NCBI GenBank assembly: GCA_037013495.1 | Contig: CM072810.1 | Coordinates: forward strand, 33,323,843 to 33,387,842 | Origin: Hippophae tibetana | Lineage: Eukaryota; Streptophyta; Magnoliopsida; Rosales; Elaeagnaceae | Direction of reading: 5' to 3' | DNA length: 64,000 bases | Part shown: in pieces, positions 12,152 through 26,300 of the stretch | How the letters are laid out: the number at the start of each line of letters is the position of its first letter | Numbering within the stretch: position 1 is the first letter of the stretch | Program-made: the position numbers and the translations under genes | Notes under the pieces: generated by a model | Seen by the model: only the letters and a program-made list of their open reading frames with translations | Told to the model about the DNA's origin: nothing | The model's database searches: none

Positions 12152-15100
12152 GGATGAAACTTGGAACAAATTCTAATCATGTTTTTCAAACATTATCAAC
12201 TACTCGTACAATTTGGGTGGACCTATAAGGAAAGGGCATTAGATTGAGAAATTCCTTACTAGCTTACCTTATCATTTTCAAGAAAAAGTTACCTTGCTTA
12301 AATACATGAAAAATCCTTGCGAACTTATTGTTAAATGAATCACTTGGGCAAGTATTCAAACTGCATCACTTGTATCCAATATGTTAGCCATCCACTTTCG
12401 TGGTTGGAAAGAGCTTGGCTTTGTAGACATCAAGGATAGTGGTCTTAGCGAAGATCGTTTTCACACAATTGTTAGAAATGATGACTGTAATACCAATGAA
12501 GAGAAATGGGATCTACTTTCCTAGAGAGTTACTAAATTTCTTAAATAGAATTAACCCTTTTTAGGGGTTTTATAAAAAAAATAATCCGAGCTCCAAAATG
12601 ATTATTTCAATGAATTTAGAGTTGTACTTCTTCCAAACAACATGAAATATTTTGCATACCACTCATATAGGTATTTGAGCTAAAAAAGAAATCTAGAACT
12701 ACGAAGTTGACCAAAAATTTTGAACTCTATATCAAGCAAAAGGATGAAACTTGGAAAAAATTCTAATCTTGTTTTTCAAACACTATCAACTACTCGTACA
12801 ATTTGGGTGGACCTATATGGAAAGGGAAATAGATTGAGAAATTCCTTACTAGCTTACCTTATCATTTTCAAGCAAAAGTTACCTTGCTTAAATACATGAA
12901 AAATCCTTGTGAACTTACTGTTAAATGAATGACTTGGGCAAGTATTCGAACTGCATCACTTGTATCCAATATGTCAGCCATCCACTTACGAGGACACAAA
13001 GAACATGGCTTTATAGACATCAAGGATAGTGGTCTTAGCGAAGATCTTTTTGACACAGTTTTTAGGAATGATGACTCTAATACCAATGAAGAGAAATGGG
13101 ATCTACTTTCCCAGAGAGTTACTAAATTTCTTAGATAGAATTAACCCTTTTTAGGGGTTTTAGAAAAAAATAATCCGATCTCCAAAATGATTATTTAATG
13201 AATTTAGAGTTGAACTTCTTCCAAACAACATGAAATATTTTGCAAACCACTCATATAGGTATTTGAGCTAAAAAATAAATCTAGAACTACGAAGTTGACC
13301 AAAAAATTTGAACTCTATATCCAGCAAGAGGATGAAACTTGGAACAAATTCTGATCATGTTTTTCAAACATTATCAACTACTCGTACAATTTGGGTGGAC
13401 CTATAAGGAAAGGGCATTAGATTGAGAAATTCCTTACTAGCTTACCTTATCATTTTCAAGCAAAAGTTACCTTGCTTAAATACATAAAAATTCCTTGCGA
13501 ACTTATTGTTAAATGAATCACTTGGGCAAGTATTCAAACTGCATCACTTGTATCCAATATGTTAGCCATCCACTTTCGAGGTTGGAAAGAGCTTGGCTTT
13601 GTAGACATCAAGGATAGTGGTCTTAGCGAAGATCGTTTTCACACAATTGTTAGAAATGATGACTGTAATACCAATGAAGAGAAATGGGATCTACTTTCCT
13701 AGAGAGTTACTAAATTTCTTAAATAGAATTAACCCTTTGTAGGGGTTTTATAAAAAAAATAATCCGAGCTCCAAAATGATTATTTCAATGAATTTAGATT
13801 TGTACTTCTTCCAAACATCATGAAATATTTTGCATACCACTCATATAGGTATTTGAGCTAAAAAAGAAATCTAGAACTACGAAGTTGACCAAAAATTTTG
13901 AACTCTATATCAAGCAAAAGGATGAAACTTGGAAAAAATTCTAATCTTGTTTTTCAAACACTATCAACTACTCGTACAATTTGGGTGGACCTATATGGAA
14001 AGGGAAATAGATTGAGAAATTCCTTACTAGCTTACCTTATCATTTTCAAGCAAAAGTTACCTTGCTTAAATACATGAAAAATCCTTGTGAACTTACTGTT
14101 AAATGAATGACTTGGGCAAGTATTCGAACTGCATCACTTGTATCCAATATGTCAGCCATCCACTTACGAGGACACAAAGAACTTGGCTTTATAGACATCA
14201 AGGATAGTGGTCTTAGCGAAGATCTTTTTGACACAGTTTTTAGGAATGATGACTCTAATACCAATGAAGAGAAATGGGATCTACTTTCCCAGAGAGTTAC
14301 TAAATTTCTTAGATAGAATTAACCCTTTTTAGGGGTTTTAGAAAAAAATAATCCGATCTCCAAAATGATTATTTAATGAATTTAGAGTTGTACTTCTTCC
14401 AAACAACATGAAATATTTTGCAGACCACTCATATAGGTATTTGAGCTAAAAAATAAATCTAGAACTACGAAGTTGACCAAAAATTTTGAACTCTATATCC
14501 AGCAAGAGGATGAAACTTGGAACAAATTCTAATCATGTTTTTCAAACATTATCAACTACTCGTACAATTTGGGTGGACCTATAAGGAAAGGGCATTAGAT
14601 TGAGAAATTCCTTACTAGCTTACCTTATCATTTTCAAGAAAAAGTTACCTTGCTTAAATACATGAAAAATCCTTTCGAACTTATTGTTAAATGAATCACT
14701 TGGGCAAGTATTCAAACTGCATCACTTGTATCCAATATGTTAGCCATCCACTTTCGTGGTTGGAAAGAGCTTGGCTTTGTAGACATCAAGGATAGTGGTC
14801 TTAGCGAAGATCGTTTTCACACAATTGTTAGAAATGATGACTGTAATACCAATGAAGAGAAATGGGATCTACTTTCCTAGAGAGTTACTAAATTTCTTAA
14901 ATAGAATTAACCCTTTTTAGGGGTTTTATAAAAAAAATAATCCGAGCTCCAAAATGATTATTTCAATGAATTTAGAGTTGTACTTCTTCCAAACAACATG
15001 AAATATTTTGCATACCACTCATATAGGTATTTGAGCTAAAAAAGAAATCTAGAACTACGAAGTTGACCAAAAATTTTGAACTCTATATCAAGCAAAAGGA

Positions 15101-15685
15101 TGAAACTTGGAAAAAATTCTAATCTTGTTTTTCAAACACTATCAACTACTCGTACAATTTGGGTGGACCTATATGGAAAGGGAAATAGATTGAGAAATTC
15201 CTTACTAGCTTACCTTATCATTTTCAAGCAAAAGTTACCTTGCTTAAATACATGAAAAATCCTTGTGAACTTACTGTTAAATGAATGACTTGGGCAAGTA
15301 TTCGAACTGCATCACTTGTATCCAATATGTCAGCCATCCACTTACGAGGACACAAAGAACATGGCTTTATAGACATCAAGGATAGTGGTCTTAGCGAAGA
15401 TCTTTTTGACACAGTTTTTAGGAATGATGACTCTAATACCAATGAAGAGAAATGGGATCTACTTTCCCAGAGAGTTACTAAATTTCTTAGATAGAATTAA
15501 CCCTTTTTAGGGGTTTTAGAAAAAAATAATCCGATCTCCAAAATGATTATTTAATGAATTTAGAGTTGTACTTCTTCCAAACAACATGAAATATTTTGCA
15601 AACCACTCATATAGGTATTTGAGCTAAAAAATAAATCTAGAACTACGAAGTTGACCAAAAAATTTGAACTCTATATCCAGCAAGA
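12152..15685 (+). repeat. Higher-order repeat: e-b dimer (1178 bp) x3, m22-m27
   Basis: Anchors are 12439 e, 13029 b, 13617 e, 14207 b, 14795 e and 15385 b, so like subtypes repeat every 1178 bp and the block is three dimers long (3534 bp). The b copies share AATGAATGACTTGGG and ATTTAATGAAT. m23 and m27 share GAACATGGC, while m25 reads GAACTTGGC. m22 and m26 share TTTCGTGGTTGG, while m24 reads TTTCGAGGTTGG. The alternation of private marks between first and third dimers suggests the dimers were copied as pairs. Confidence 0.9.
13920..14507 (+). repeat. Reference monomer m25, subtype b (588 bp)
   Basis: The tag TTACGAGGACACAAAGAAC precedes the anchor at 14207, followed by T-type GATCTTTTTGACACAG and AATGAAGAGAAATGGG. 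Subtype b is the most abundant and occurs in every block of the window. A derived form reads GATTGTGG instead of GATAGTGG at the anchor (for example m32, m41, m43, m44, m47). Another, called b* here, reads TATCCGATATG instead of TATCCAATATG (m83, m86, m87, m92, m99). This particular copy also has ATTTAATGAAT in place of ATTTCAATGAAT, a one-base deletion shared by m23, m25, m27, m76 and m105. Confidence 0.9.
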
Positions 15686-18600
15686 GGATGAAACTTGGAA
15701 CAAATTCTGATCATGTTTTTCAAACATTATCAACTACTCGTACAATTTGGGTGGACCTATAAGGAAAGGGCATTAGATTGAGAAATTCCTTACTAGCTTA
15801 CCTTATCATTTTCAAGAAAAAGTTACCTTGCTTAAATACATGAAAAATCATTGTGAACTTACTGTTAAATGAATCACTTGGGCAAGTATTCGAACTGCAT
15901 CACTTGTATCCAATATGTCAGCCATCCACTAACGAGGACACAAAGAACTTGGCTTTATAGACATCAAGGATAGTGGTCTTAGCGAAGATCTTTTTGACAC
16001 AGTTTTTAGGAATGTTGACTCTAATACCAATGAAGAGAAATGGGATCTACTTTCCCAGAGAGTTACTAAATTTCTTTGATAGTATTAACCCTTTTTAGGG
16101 GTTTTAGAAAAAAATTATCATAGCTCCAAAATGATTATTTCAATGAATTTGGAGTTGTACTTCTTCCAAATAACATGAAATAATTTGCAGACCACACATA
16201 TAGGTATTTGAGCTAAAAACTAAATCTAGAACTACGAAGTTGATTAAAAATTTGGAACTCTATATCCAGGAAGAGGATGAAACTTGGAACAAATTCTAAT
16301 CATGTTTTTCAAACATTATCAACTACTCGTACAATTTGGGTGGATCTATAAGGAAAGGGAAGTAGATTGAGAAATTCCTTACTAGCTTACTTTATCTTTT
16401 TCAAGCAAAAGTTACCTTGCTTAAATACATGAAAAATCCTTGTGAACTTACTGTTAAATGAATCACTTGGGCAAGTATTCGAACTGCATCACTTGTATCG
16501 AATATGTCAGCCATCCACTTATGAGGACACAAAGAACTTGGCTTTATAGACATCAAGGATAGTGGTCTTAGCCAAGATCTTTTTGACACAGTTTTTAGGA
16601 ATGGTGACTCTAATACCAATGAATAGAAATGGGATCTACTTTCCTAGAGATTTACTAAATTTCTTAGATAGAATTAGCCATTTTTTAGGGGTTTTAGAAA
16701 AAAATAATCCGAGCTCTAAAATGATTATTTCAATGAATTTAGAGTTGTACTTCTTCCAAACAACATGAAATATTTTGCAGACCACTCATATAAGTATTTG
16801 AGCTAAAATATAAATCTAGAACTACGAAGTTGACCAAAAAATTTGAACTCTATATCCAGTAAGAGGATGAAACTTGGAACAAATTCTAATCATGTTTTTC
16901 AAACATTATCAACTACTCGTACAATTTGGGTGGACCTATCTAGAAAGGGAAAGAGATTGAGAAATTCCTTACTAGCTTACCTTATCATTTTCAAGCAAAA
17001 GTTACCTTGCTTAAATACATAAAAATTCCTTGTGAACTTACTGTTAAATGAATCACTTGGGCAAGTATTCGAACTGCATCACTTGTATCCAATATGTCAG
17101 CCATCCACTAACGAGGACGGAAAGAACTTGGCTTTATAGACATCAAGGATAGTGGTCTTAGCGAAGATCTTTTTGACACAGTTGTTAGGAATGGTGACTC
17201 TAATACCAATGAATAGAAATGGGATCTACTTTCCTAGAGATTTACTAAATTTCTTAGATAGAATTAGCCCTTTTTTAGGGGTTTTAGAAAAAAATAATCC
17301 GAGCTCTAAAATGATTATTTCAATGAATTTAGAGTTGTACATCCTCCAAACAACATGAAATATTTTGCAGACCACCCATATAGGTATTTGAGCTAAAAAA
17401 TAAATCTAGAAGTACGAAGTTGACCAAAAATTATGAACTCTATATCCAGCAAGAGGATGAAACTTGGAACAAATTCTAATCATGTTTTTCAAACATTATC
17501 AACTACTCGTACAATTTGGGGTGGACCTATCTGGAAATGGAAATAGATTGAGAAATTCCTTACTAGCTTACCTTATCATTTTCAAGCAAAAGTTACCTTG
17601 CTTAAATACATAAAAATTCCTTGCGAACTTATTGTTAAATGAATCACTTGGGCAAGTATTCAAACTGCATCACTTGTATCCAATATGTTAGCCATCCACT
17701 TTCGAGGTTGGAAAGAGCTTGGCTTTGTAGACATCAAGGATAGTGGTCTTAGCGAAGATCGTTTTCACACAATTGTTAGAAATGATGACTGTAATACCAA
17801 TGAAGAGAAATGGGATCTACTTTCCTAGAGAGTTACTAAATTTCTTAAATAGAATTAACCCTTTTTAGGGGTTTTATAAAAAAAATAATCGGAGCTCCAA
17901 AATGATTATTTCAATGAATTTAGAGTTGTACTTCTTCCAAACAACATGAAATATTTTGCATACCACTCATATAGGTATTTGAGCTAAAAAAGAAATCTAG
18001 AACTACGAAGTTGACCAAAAATTTTGAACTCTATATCAAGCAAAAGGATGAAACTTGGAACAAATTCTAATCTTGTTTTACAAACACTATCAACTACTCG
18101 TACAATTTGGGTGGACCTATATGGAAAGGGAAATAGATTGAGAAATTCCTTACTAGCTTACCTTATCATTTTCAAGCAAAAGTTACCTTGCTTAAATACA
18201 TGAAAAATCCTTGTGAACTTACTGTTAAATGAATCACTTGGGCAAGTATTCGAACTGCATCACTTGTATCCAATATGTCAGCCATCCACTTACGAGGACA
18301 CAAAGAACTTGGCTTTATAGACATCAAGGATTGTGGTCTTAGCGAAGATCTTTTTGACACAGTTTTTAGGAATGATGACTCTAATACCAATGAAGAGAAA
18401 TGGGATCTACTTTCCCAGAGAGTTACTAAATTTCTTAGATAGAATTAAGCTTTTTAGGGGTTTTAGAAAAAAATAATCATAGCTCCAAAATGATTATTTC
18501 AATGAATTTGGAGTTGTACTTCTTCCAAATAACATGAAATAATTTGCAGACCACACATATAGGTATTTGAGCTAAAAAATAAATCTAGAACTACGAAGTT

Positions 18601-20403
18601 GATTAAAAATTTTGAACTCTATATCCAGCAAGAGGATGAAACTTGGAACAAATTCTAATCATGTTTTTCAAACATTATCAACTACTCGTACAATTTGGGT
18701 GGACCTATAAGGAAAGGGAAGTAGATTGAGAAATTCCTTACTAGCTTACTTTATCATTTTCAAGCAAAAGTTACCTTGCTTAAATACATGAAAAATCCTT
18801 GTGAACTTACTGTTAAATGAATCACTTGGGCAAGTATTCGAACTGCATCACTTGTATCCAATATGTCAGCCATCCACTTATGAGGACACAAAGAACTTGG
18901 CTTTATAGACATCAAGGATAGTGGTCTTAGCCAAGATCTTTTTGACACAGTTTTTAGGAATGGTGACTCTAATACCAATGAATAGAAATGGGATCTACTT
19001 TCCCAGAGAGTTACTAAATTTCTTAGATAGAATTAGCCCTTTTTTAGGGGTTTTAGAAAAAAATAATCCGAGCTCTAAAATGATTATTTCAATGAATTTA
19101 GAGTTGTACTTCTTCCAAACAACATGAAATATTTTGCAGACCACCCATATAGGTATTTGAGCTAAAAAATAAATCTAGAACTACGAAGTTGACCAAAAAA
19201 TTTGAACTCTATATCCAGCAAGAGGATGAAACTTGGAACAAATTCTAATCATGTTTTTCAAACATTATCAACTACTCGTACAATTTGGGTGGACCTATCT
19301 GGAAAGGGAAAGAGATTGAGAAATTCCTTACTAGCTTACCTTATCATTTTCAAGCAAAAGTTACCTTGCTTAAATACATAAAAATTCCTTGTGAACTTAC
19401 TGTTAAATGAATCACTTGGGCAAGTATTCGAACTGCATCACTTGTATCCAATATGTCAGCCATCCACTAACGAGGACGGAAAGAACTTGGCTTTATAGAC
19501 ATCAAGGATAGTGGTCTTAGCGAAGATCTTTTTGACACAGTTGTTAGGAATGGTGACTCTAATACCAATGAATAGAAATGGGATCTACTTTCCAAGAGAT
19601 TTACTAAATTTCTTAGATAGAATTAGCCCTTTTTTAGGGGTTTTAGAAAAAAATAATCCGAGCTCTAAAATGATTATTTCAATGAATTTAGAGTTGTACT
19701 TCTTCCAAACAACATGGAATATTTTGCAGACCACCCATATAGGTATTTGAGCTAAAAAATAAATCTAGAACTACGAAGTTGACCAAAAAATTTGAACTCT
19801 ATATCCAGCAAGAGGATGAAACTTGGAACAAATTCTAATCATGTTTTTCAAACATTATCAACTACTCGTACAATTTGGGTGGACCTATCTGGAAAGGGAA
19901 AGAGATTGAGAAATTCCTTACTAGCTTACCTTATCATTTTCAAGCAAAAGTTACCTTGCTTAAATACATAAAAATTCCTTGTGAACTTACTGTTAAATGA
20001 ATCACTTGGGCAAGTATTCGAACTGCATCACTTGTATCCAATATGTCAGCCATCCAATAACGAGGACGGAAAGAACTTGGCTTTATAGACATCAAGGATA
20101 GTGGTCTTAGCGAAGATCTTTTTGACACAGTTGTTAGGAATGGTGACTCTAATACCAATGAATAGAAATGGGATCTACTTTCCAAGAGATTTACTAAATT
20201 TCTTAGATAGAATTAGCCCTTTTTTAGGGGTTTTAGAAAAAAATAATCCGAGCTCTAAAATGATTATTTCAATGAATTTAGAGTTGTACATCCTCCAAAC
20301 AACATGAAATATTTTGCAGACCACCCATATAGGTATTTGAGCTAAAAAATAAATCTAGAACTACGAAGTTGACCAAAAATTATGAACTCTATATCCAGCA
20401 AGA

Positions 20404-20994
20404 GGATGAAACTTGGAACAAATTCTAATCATGTTTTTCAAACATTATCAACTACTCGTACAATTTGGGGTGGACCTATCTAGAAATGGAAATAGATTGA
20501 GAAATTCCTTACTAGCTTACTATATCATTTTCAAGCAAAAGTTACCTTGCTTAAATACATAAAAATTCCTTGCGAACTTATTGTTAAATGAATCACTTGG
20601 GCAAGTATTCAAACTGCATCACTTGTATCCAATATGTTAGCCATCCACTTTCGAGGTTGGAAAGAGCTTGGCTTTGTAGACATCAAGGATAGTGGTCTTA
20701 GCGAAGATCGTTTTCACACAATTGTTAGAAATGATGACTGTAATACCAATGAAGAGAAATGGGATCTACTTTCCTAGAGAGTTACTAAATTTCTTAAATA
20801 GAATTAACCCTTTTTAGGGGTTTTATAAAAAAAATAATCCGAGCTCCAAAATGATTATTTCAATGAATTTAGAGTTGTACTTCTTCCAAACAACATGAAA
20901 TATTTTGCATACCACTCATATAGGTATTTGAGCTAAAAAAGAAATCTAGAACTACGAAGTTGACCAAAAATTTTGAACTCTATATCAAGCAAAA
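20404..20994 (+). repeat. Reference monomer m36, subtype e (591 bp), G-type
   Basis: This is the most diverged subtype. The tag TTTCGAGGTTGGAAAGAGC is followed by CTTTGTAGACATC, then G-type GATCGTTTTCACACAATTG and GATGACTGTAATACC. Further along it carries TTCTTAAATAGAATT, TTTTATAAAAAAAATAATC, TTTGCATACC, AAAAAAGAAATCTAG and ATATCAAGCAAAAGG, so the haplotype extends over much of the unit. Subtype e copies are m22, m24, m26, m31, m36, m38, m61, m66, m68, m71, m103 and m109. The nine with a preceding spacing of 591 bp have an extra G in TTTGGGGTGGACC and an extra T in AAAAATTCCTTGCG. Confidence 0.92.
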
Positions 20995-22469
20995 GGATGA
21001 AACTTGGAACAAATTCTAATCTTGTTTTACAAACACTATCAACTACTCGTACAATTTGGGTGGACCTATATGGAAAGGGAAATAGATTGAGAAATTCCTT
21101 ACTAGCTTACCTTATCATTTTCAAGCAAAAGTTACCTTGCTTAAATACATAAAAAATCCTTGTGAACTTACTGTTAAATGAATGACTTGGGCAAGTATTT
21201 GAACTGCATCACTTGTATCCAATATGTCAGCCATCCACTTTCGAGGACGGAAAGAGCTTGGCTTTATAGACATCAAGGATAGTGGTCTTAGCGAAGATCT
21301 TTTTGACACAGTTTTTAGGAATGATGACTCTAATACCAATGAATAGAAATGGGATCTACTTTCCTAGAGATTTACTAAATTTCTTAGATAGAATTAGCCC
21401 TTTTTTAGGGGTTTTAGAAAAAAATAATCCGAGCTCTAAAATGATTATTTCAATGAATTTAGAGTTGTACATCCTCCAAACAACATGAAATATTTTGCAG
21501 ACCACCCATATAGGTATTTGAGCTAAAAAATAAATCTAGAACTACGAAGTTGACCAAAAATTATGAACTCTATATCCAGCAAGAGGATGAAACTTGGAAC
21601 AAATTCTAATCATGTTTTTCAAACATTATCAACTACTCGTACAATTTGGGGTGGACCTATCTGGAAATGGAAATAGATTGAGAAATTCCTTACTAGCTTA
21701 CCTTATCATTTTCAAGCAAAAGTTACCTTGCTTAAATACATAAAAATTCCTTGCGAACTTATTGTTAAATGAATCACTTGGGCAAGTATTCAAACTGCAT
21801 CACTTGTATCCAATATGTTAGCCATCCACTTTCGAGGTTGGAAAGAGCTTGGCTTTGTAGACATCAAGGATAGTGGTCTTAGCGAAGATCGTTTTCACAC
21901 AATTGTTAGAAATGATGACTGTAATACCAATGAAGAGAAATGGGATCTACTTTCCTAGAGAGTTACTAAATTTCTTAAATAGAATTAACCCTTTTTAGGG
22001 GTTTTATAAAAAAAATAATCCGAGCTCCAAAATGATTATTTCAATGAATTTAGAGTTGTACTTCTTCCAAACAACATGAAATATTTTGCATACCACTCAT
22101 ATAGGTATTTGAGCTAAAAAAGAAATCTAGAACTACGAAGTTGAGCAAAAATTTTGAACTCTATATCAAGCAAAAGGATGAAACTTGGAACAAATTCTAA
22201 TCTTGTTTTACAAACACTATCAACTACTCGTACAATTTGGGTGGACCTATATGGAAAGGGAAATAGATCGAGAAATTCCTTACTAGCTTACCTTATCATT
22301 TTCAAGCAAAAGTTACCTTGCTTAAATACATGAAAAATCCTTGTGAACTTACTGTTAAATGAATGACTTGGGCAAGTATTTGAACTGCATCACTTGTATC
22401 CCATATGTCAGCCATCCACTTACGAGGACACAAAGAACTTGGCTTTATAGACATCAAGGATAGTGGTCT

Positions 22470-22477
22470 TAGCTAGC
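22470..22477 (+). other. 4-bp tandem duplication (TAGC TAGC) in m39
   Basis: The anchor reads GTGGTCTTAGCTAGCGAAG where all other copies have GTGGTCTTAGCGAAG or a point variant. This is the only indel longer than about two bases that I saw in the window. It explains the single 593 bp spacing, between anchors 22463 and 23056. It looks like replication slippage and has not spread to neighbouring copies, so it is a very young private change. Confidence 0.9.
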
Positions 22478-23358
22478 GAAGATCTTTTTGACACAGTTTT
22501 TTGGAATGATGACTCTAATACCAATGAAGAGAAATGGGATCTACTTTCCCAGAGAGTTACTAAATTTCTTAGATAGAATTAACCCTTTTTAGGGGTTTGA
22601 GAAAAAAATAATCCGATCTCCAAAATGATTATTTCAATGAATTTAGAGTTGTACTTCTTCCAAATAACATGAAATAATTTGCAGACCACACATATAGGTA
22701 TTTGAGCTAAAACATAAATCTAGAACTACGAAGTTGATTAAAAATTTTGAACTCTATATCCAGCAAGAGGATGAAACTTGGAACAAATTCTAATCATGTT
22801 TTTCAAACATTATCAACTACTCGTACAATTTGGGTGGACCTATAAGGAAAGGGAAGTAGATTGAGAAATTCCTTACTAGCTTACTTTATCTTTTTCAAGC
22901 AAAAGTTACCTTGCTTAAATACATGAAAAATCCTTGTGAACATACTGTTAAATGAATCACTTGGGCAAGTATTCGAACTGCATCACTTATATCCAATATG
23001 TCAGCCATCCACTTATGAGGACACAAAGAACTTGGCTTTATAGACATCAAGGATAGTGGTCTTAGCCAAGATCTTTTTGACACAGTTTTTAGGAATGATG
23101 ACTCTAATACCAATGAATAGAAATGGGATCTACTTTCCTAGAGATTTACTAAATTTCTTAGATAGAATTAGCCCTTTTTTAGGGGTTTTAGAAAAAAATA
23201 ATCCGAGCTCTAAAATGATTATTTCAATGAATTTAGAGTTGTACTTCTTCCAAACAACATGAAATATTTTGCAGACCACCCATATAGGTATTTGAGCTAA
23301 AAAATAAATCTAGAACTACGAAGTTGACCAAAAAATTTGAACTCTATATCCAGCAAGA

Positions 23359-26300
23359 GGATGAAACTTGGAACAAATTCTAATCATGTTCTTCAAACAT
23401 TATCAACTACTGGTACAATTTGGGTGGACCTATAAGGAAAGGGCATTAGATTGAGAAATTCCTTACTAGCTTACCTTATCATTTTCAAGAAAAAGTTACC
23501 TTGCTTAAATACATGAAAAATCCTTGTGAACTTACTGTTAAATGAATCACTTGGACAAGTATTCGAACTGCATCACTTGTATCCAATATGTCAGCCATCC
23601 ACTTACGAGGACACAAAGAACTTGGCTTTATAGACATCAAGGATTGTGGTCTTAGCGAAGATCTTTTTGACACAGTTTTTAGGAATGATGACTCTAATAC
23701 CAATGAAGAGAAATGGGATCTACTTTCCCAGAGAGTTACTAAATTTCTTAGATAGAATTAACCCTTTTTAGGGGTTTGAGAAAAAAATAATCATAGCTCC
23801 AAAATGATTATTTCAATGAATTTGGAGTTGTACTTCTTCCAAATAACATGAAATAATTTGCAGACCACACATATAGGTATTTGAGCTAAAAAATAAATCT
23901 AGAACTACGAAGTTGATTAAAAATTTTGAACTCTATATCCAGCAAGAGGATGAAACTTGGAACAAATTCTAATCATGTTTTTCAAACATTATCAACTACT
24001 CGTACAATTTGGGTGGACCTATAAGGAAAGGGAAGTAGATTGAGAAATTCCTTACTAGCTTACTTTATCTTTTTCAAGCAAAAGTTACCTTGCTTAAATA
24101 CATGAAAAATCCTTGTGAACTTACTGTTAAATGAATCACTTGGGAAAGTATTCGAACTGCATCACTTGTATCCAATATGTCAGCCATCCACTTATGAGGA
24201 CACAAAGAACTTGGCTTTATACACATCAAGGATAGTGGTCTTAGCCAAGATCTTTTTGACACAGTTTTTAGGAATGATGACTCTAATACCAATGAATAGA
24301 AATGGGATCTACTTTCCTAGAGATTTACTAAATTTCTTAGATAGAATTAGCCCTTTTTTAGGGGTTTTAGAAAAAAATAATCCGAGCTCTAAAATGATTA
24401 TTTCATGAATTTAGAGTTGTACTTCTTCCAAACAACATGAAATATTTTGCAGACCACCCATATAGGTATTTGAGCTAAAAAATAAATCTAGAACTACGAA
24501 GTTGACCAAAAAATTTGAACTCTATATCCAGCAAGAGGATGAAACTTGGAACAAATTCTAATCATGTTCTTCAAACATTATCAACTACTGGTACAATTTG
24601 GGTGGACCTATAAGGAAAGGGCATTAGATTGAGAAATTCCTTACTAGCTTACCTTATCATTTTCAAGAAAAAGTTACCTTGCTTAAATACATGAAAAATC
24701 CTTGTGAACTTACTGTTAAATGAATCACTTGGACAAGTATTCGAACTGCATCACTTGTATCCAATATGTCAGCCATCCACTTACGAGGACACAAAGAACT
24801 TGGCTTTATAGACATCAAGGATTGTGGTCTTAGCGAAGATCTTTTTGACACAGTTTTTAGGAATGATGACTCTAATACCAATGAAGAGAAATGGGATCTA
24901 CTTTCCCAGAGAGTTACTAAATTTCTTAGATAGAATTAACCCTTTTTAGGGGTTTGAGAAAAAAATAATCATAGCTCCAAAATGATTATTTCAATGAATT
25001 TGGAGTTGTACTTCTTCCAAATAACATGAAATAATTTGCAGACCTCACATATAGGTATTTGAGCTAAAAAATAAATCTAGAACTACGAAGTTGATTAAAA
25101 ATTTTGAACTCTATATCCAGCAAGAGGATGAAACTTGGAACAAATTCTAATCATGTTTTTCAAACATTATCAACTACTCGTACAATTTGGGTGGACCTAT
25201 AAGGAAAGGGAAGTAGATTGAGAAATTCCTTACTAGCTTACTTTATCTTTTTCAAGCAAAAGTTACCTTGCTTAAATACATGAAAAATCCTTGTGAACTT
25301 ACTGTTAAATGAATCACTTGGGCAAGTATTCGAACTGCATCACTTGTATCCAATATGTCAGCCATCCACTTACGAGGACACAAAGAACTTGGCTTTATAG
25401 ACATCAAGGATTGTGGTCTTAGCGAAGATCTTTTTGACACAGTTTTTAGGAATGATGACTCTAATACCAATGAAGAGAAATGGGATCTACTTTCCCAGAG
25501 AGTTACTAAATTTCTTAGATAGAATTAACCCTTTTTAGGGGTTTGAGAAAAAAATAATCATAGCTCCAAAATGATTATTTCAATGAATTTGGAGTTGTAC
25601 TTCTTCCAAATAACATGAAATAATTTGCAGACCACACATATAGGTATTTGAGCTAAAAAATAAATCTAGAACTACGAAGTTGATTAAAAATTTTGAACTC
25701 TATATCCAGCAAGAGGATGAAACTTGGAACAAATTCTAATCATGTTTTTCAAACATTATCAACTACTCGTACAATTTGGGTGGACCTATAAGGAAAGGGA
25801 AGTAGATTGAGAAATTCCTTACTAGCTTACTTTATCTTTTTCAAGCAAAAGTTACCTTGCTTAAATACATGAAAAATCCTTGTGAACTTACAGTTAAATG
25901 AATCACTTGGGAAAGTATTCGAACTGCATCACTTGTATCCAATATGCCAGCCATCCACTTATGAGGACACAAAGAACTTGGCTTTATACACATCAAGGAT
26001 AGTGGTCTTAGCCAAGATCTTTTTGACACAGTTTTTAGGAATGATGACTCTAATACCAATGAATAGAAATGGGATCTACTTTCCTAGAGATTTACTAAAT
26101 TTCTTAGATAGAATTAGCCCTTTTTTAGGGGTTTTAGAAAAAAATAATCCGAGCTCTAAAATGATTATTTCATGAATTTAGAGTTGTACTTCTTCCAAAC
26201 AACATGAAATATTTTGCAGACCACCCATATAGGTATTTGAGCTAAAAAATAAATCTAGAACTACGAAGTTGACCAAAAAATTTGAACTCTATATCCAGCA

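Larger units (their letters stand above)
15686..23358 (+). repeat. Higher-order repeat: c-d-e-b tetramer degrading to d-e dimers, m28-m40
   Basis: Anchors are 15973 (d/b mixed tag), 16562 c, 17152 d, 17743 e, 18333 b, 18921 c, 19511 d, 20101 d, 20692 e, 21282 (e/a mixed tag), 21873 e, 22463 b and 23056 c. c-d-e-b (m29-m32) is followed 2359 bp later by c-d (m33-m34). A duplicated d then starts two d-e type dimers: m35-m36 and m37-m38, anchors 1181 bp apart. GTACATCCTCC marks m30, m35 and m37. CTTGTTTTACAAACAC follows m31, m36 and m38. Confidence 0.88.

Noticed and set aside
12929-13138. Plus-strand 69-codon frame (acidic C-terminal half) in some b monomers as a coding sequence
   Set aside because: It is open only where AATGAATGACTTGGG supplies an ATG; related monomers with AATGAATCACTTGGG lack that start. 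There is no conserved promoter, no domain, and it is the same DNA as the other overlapping frames.
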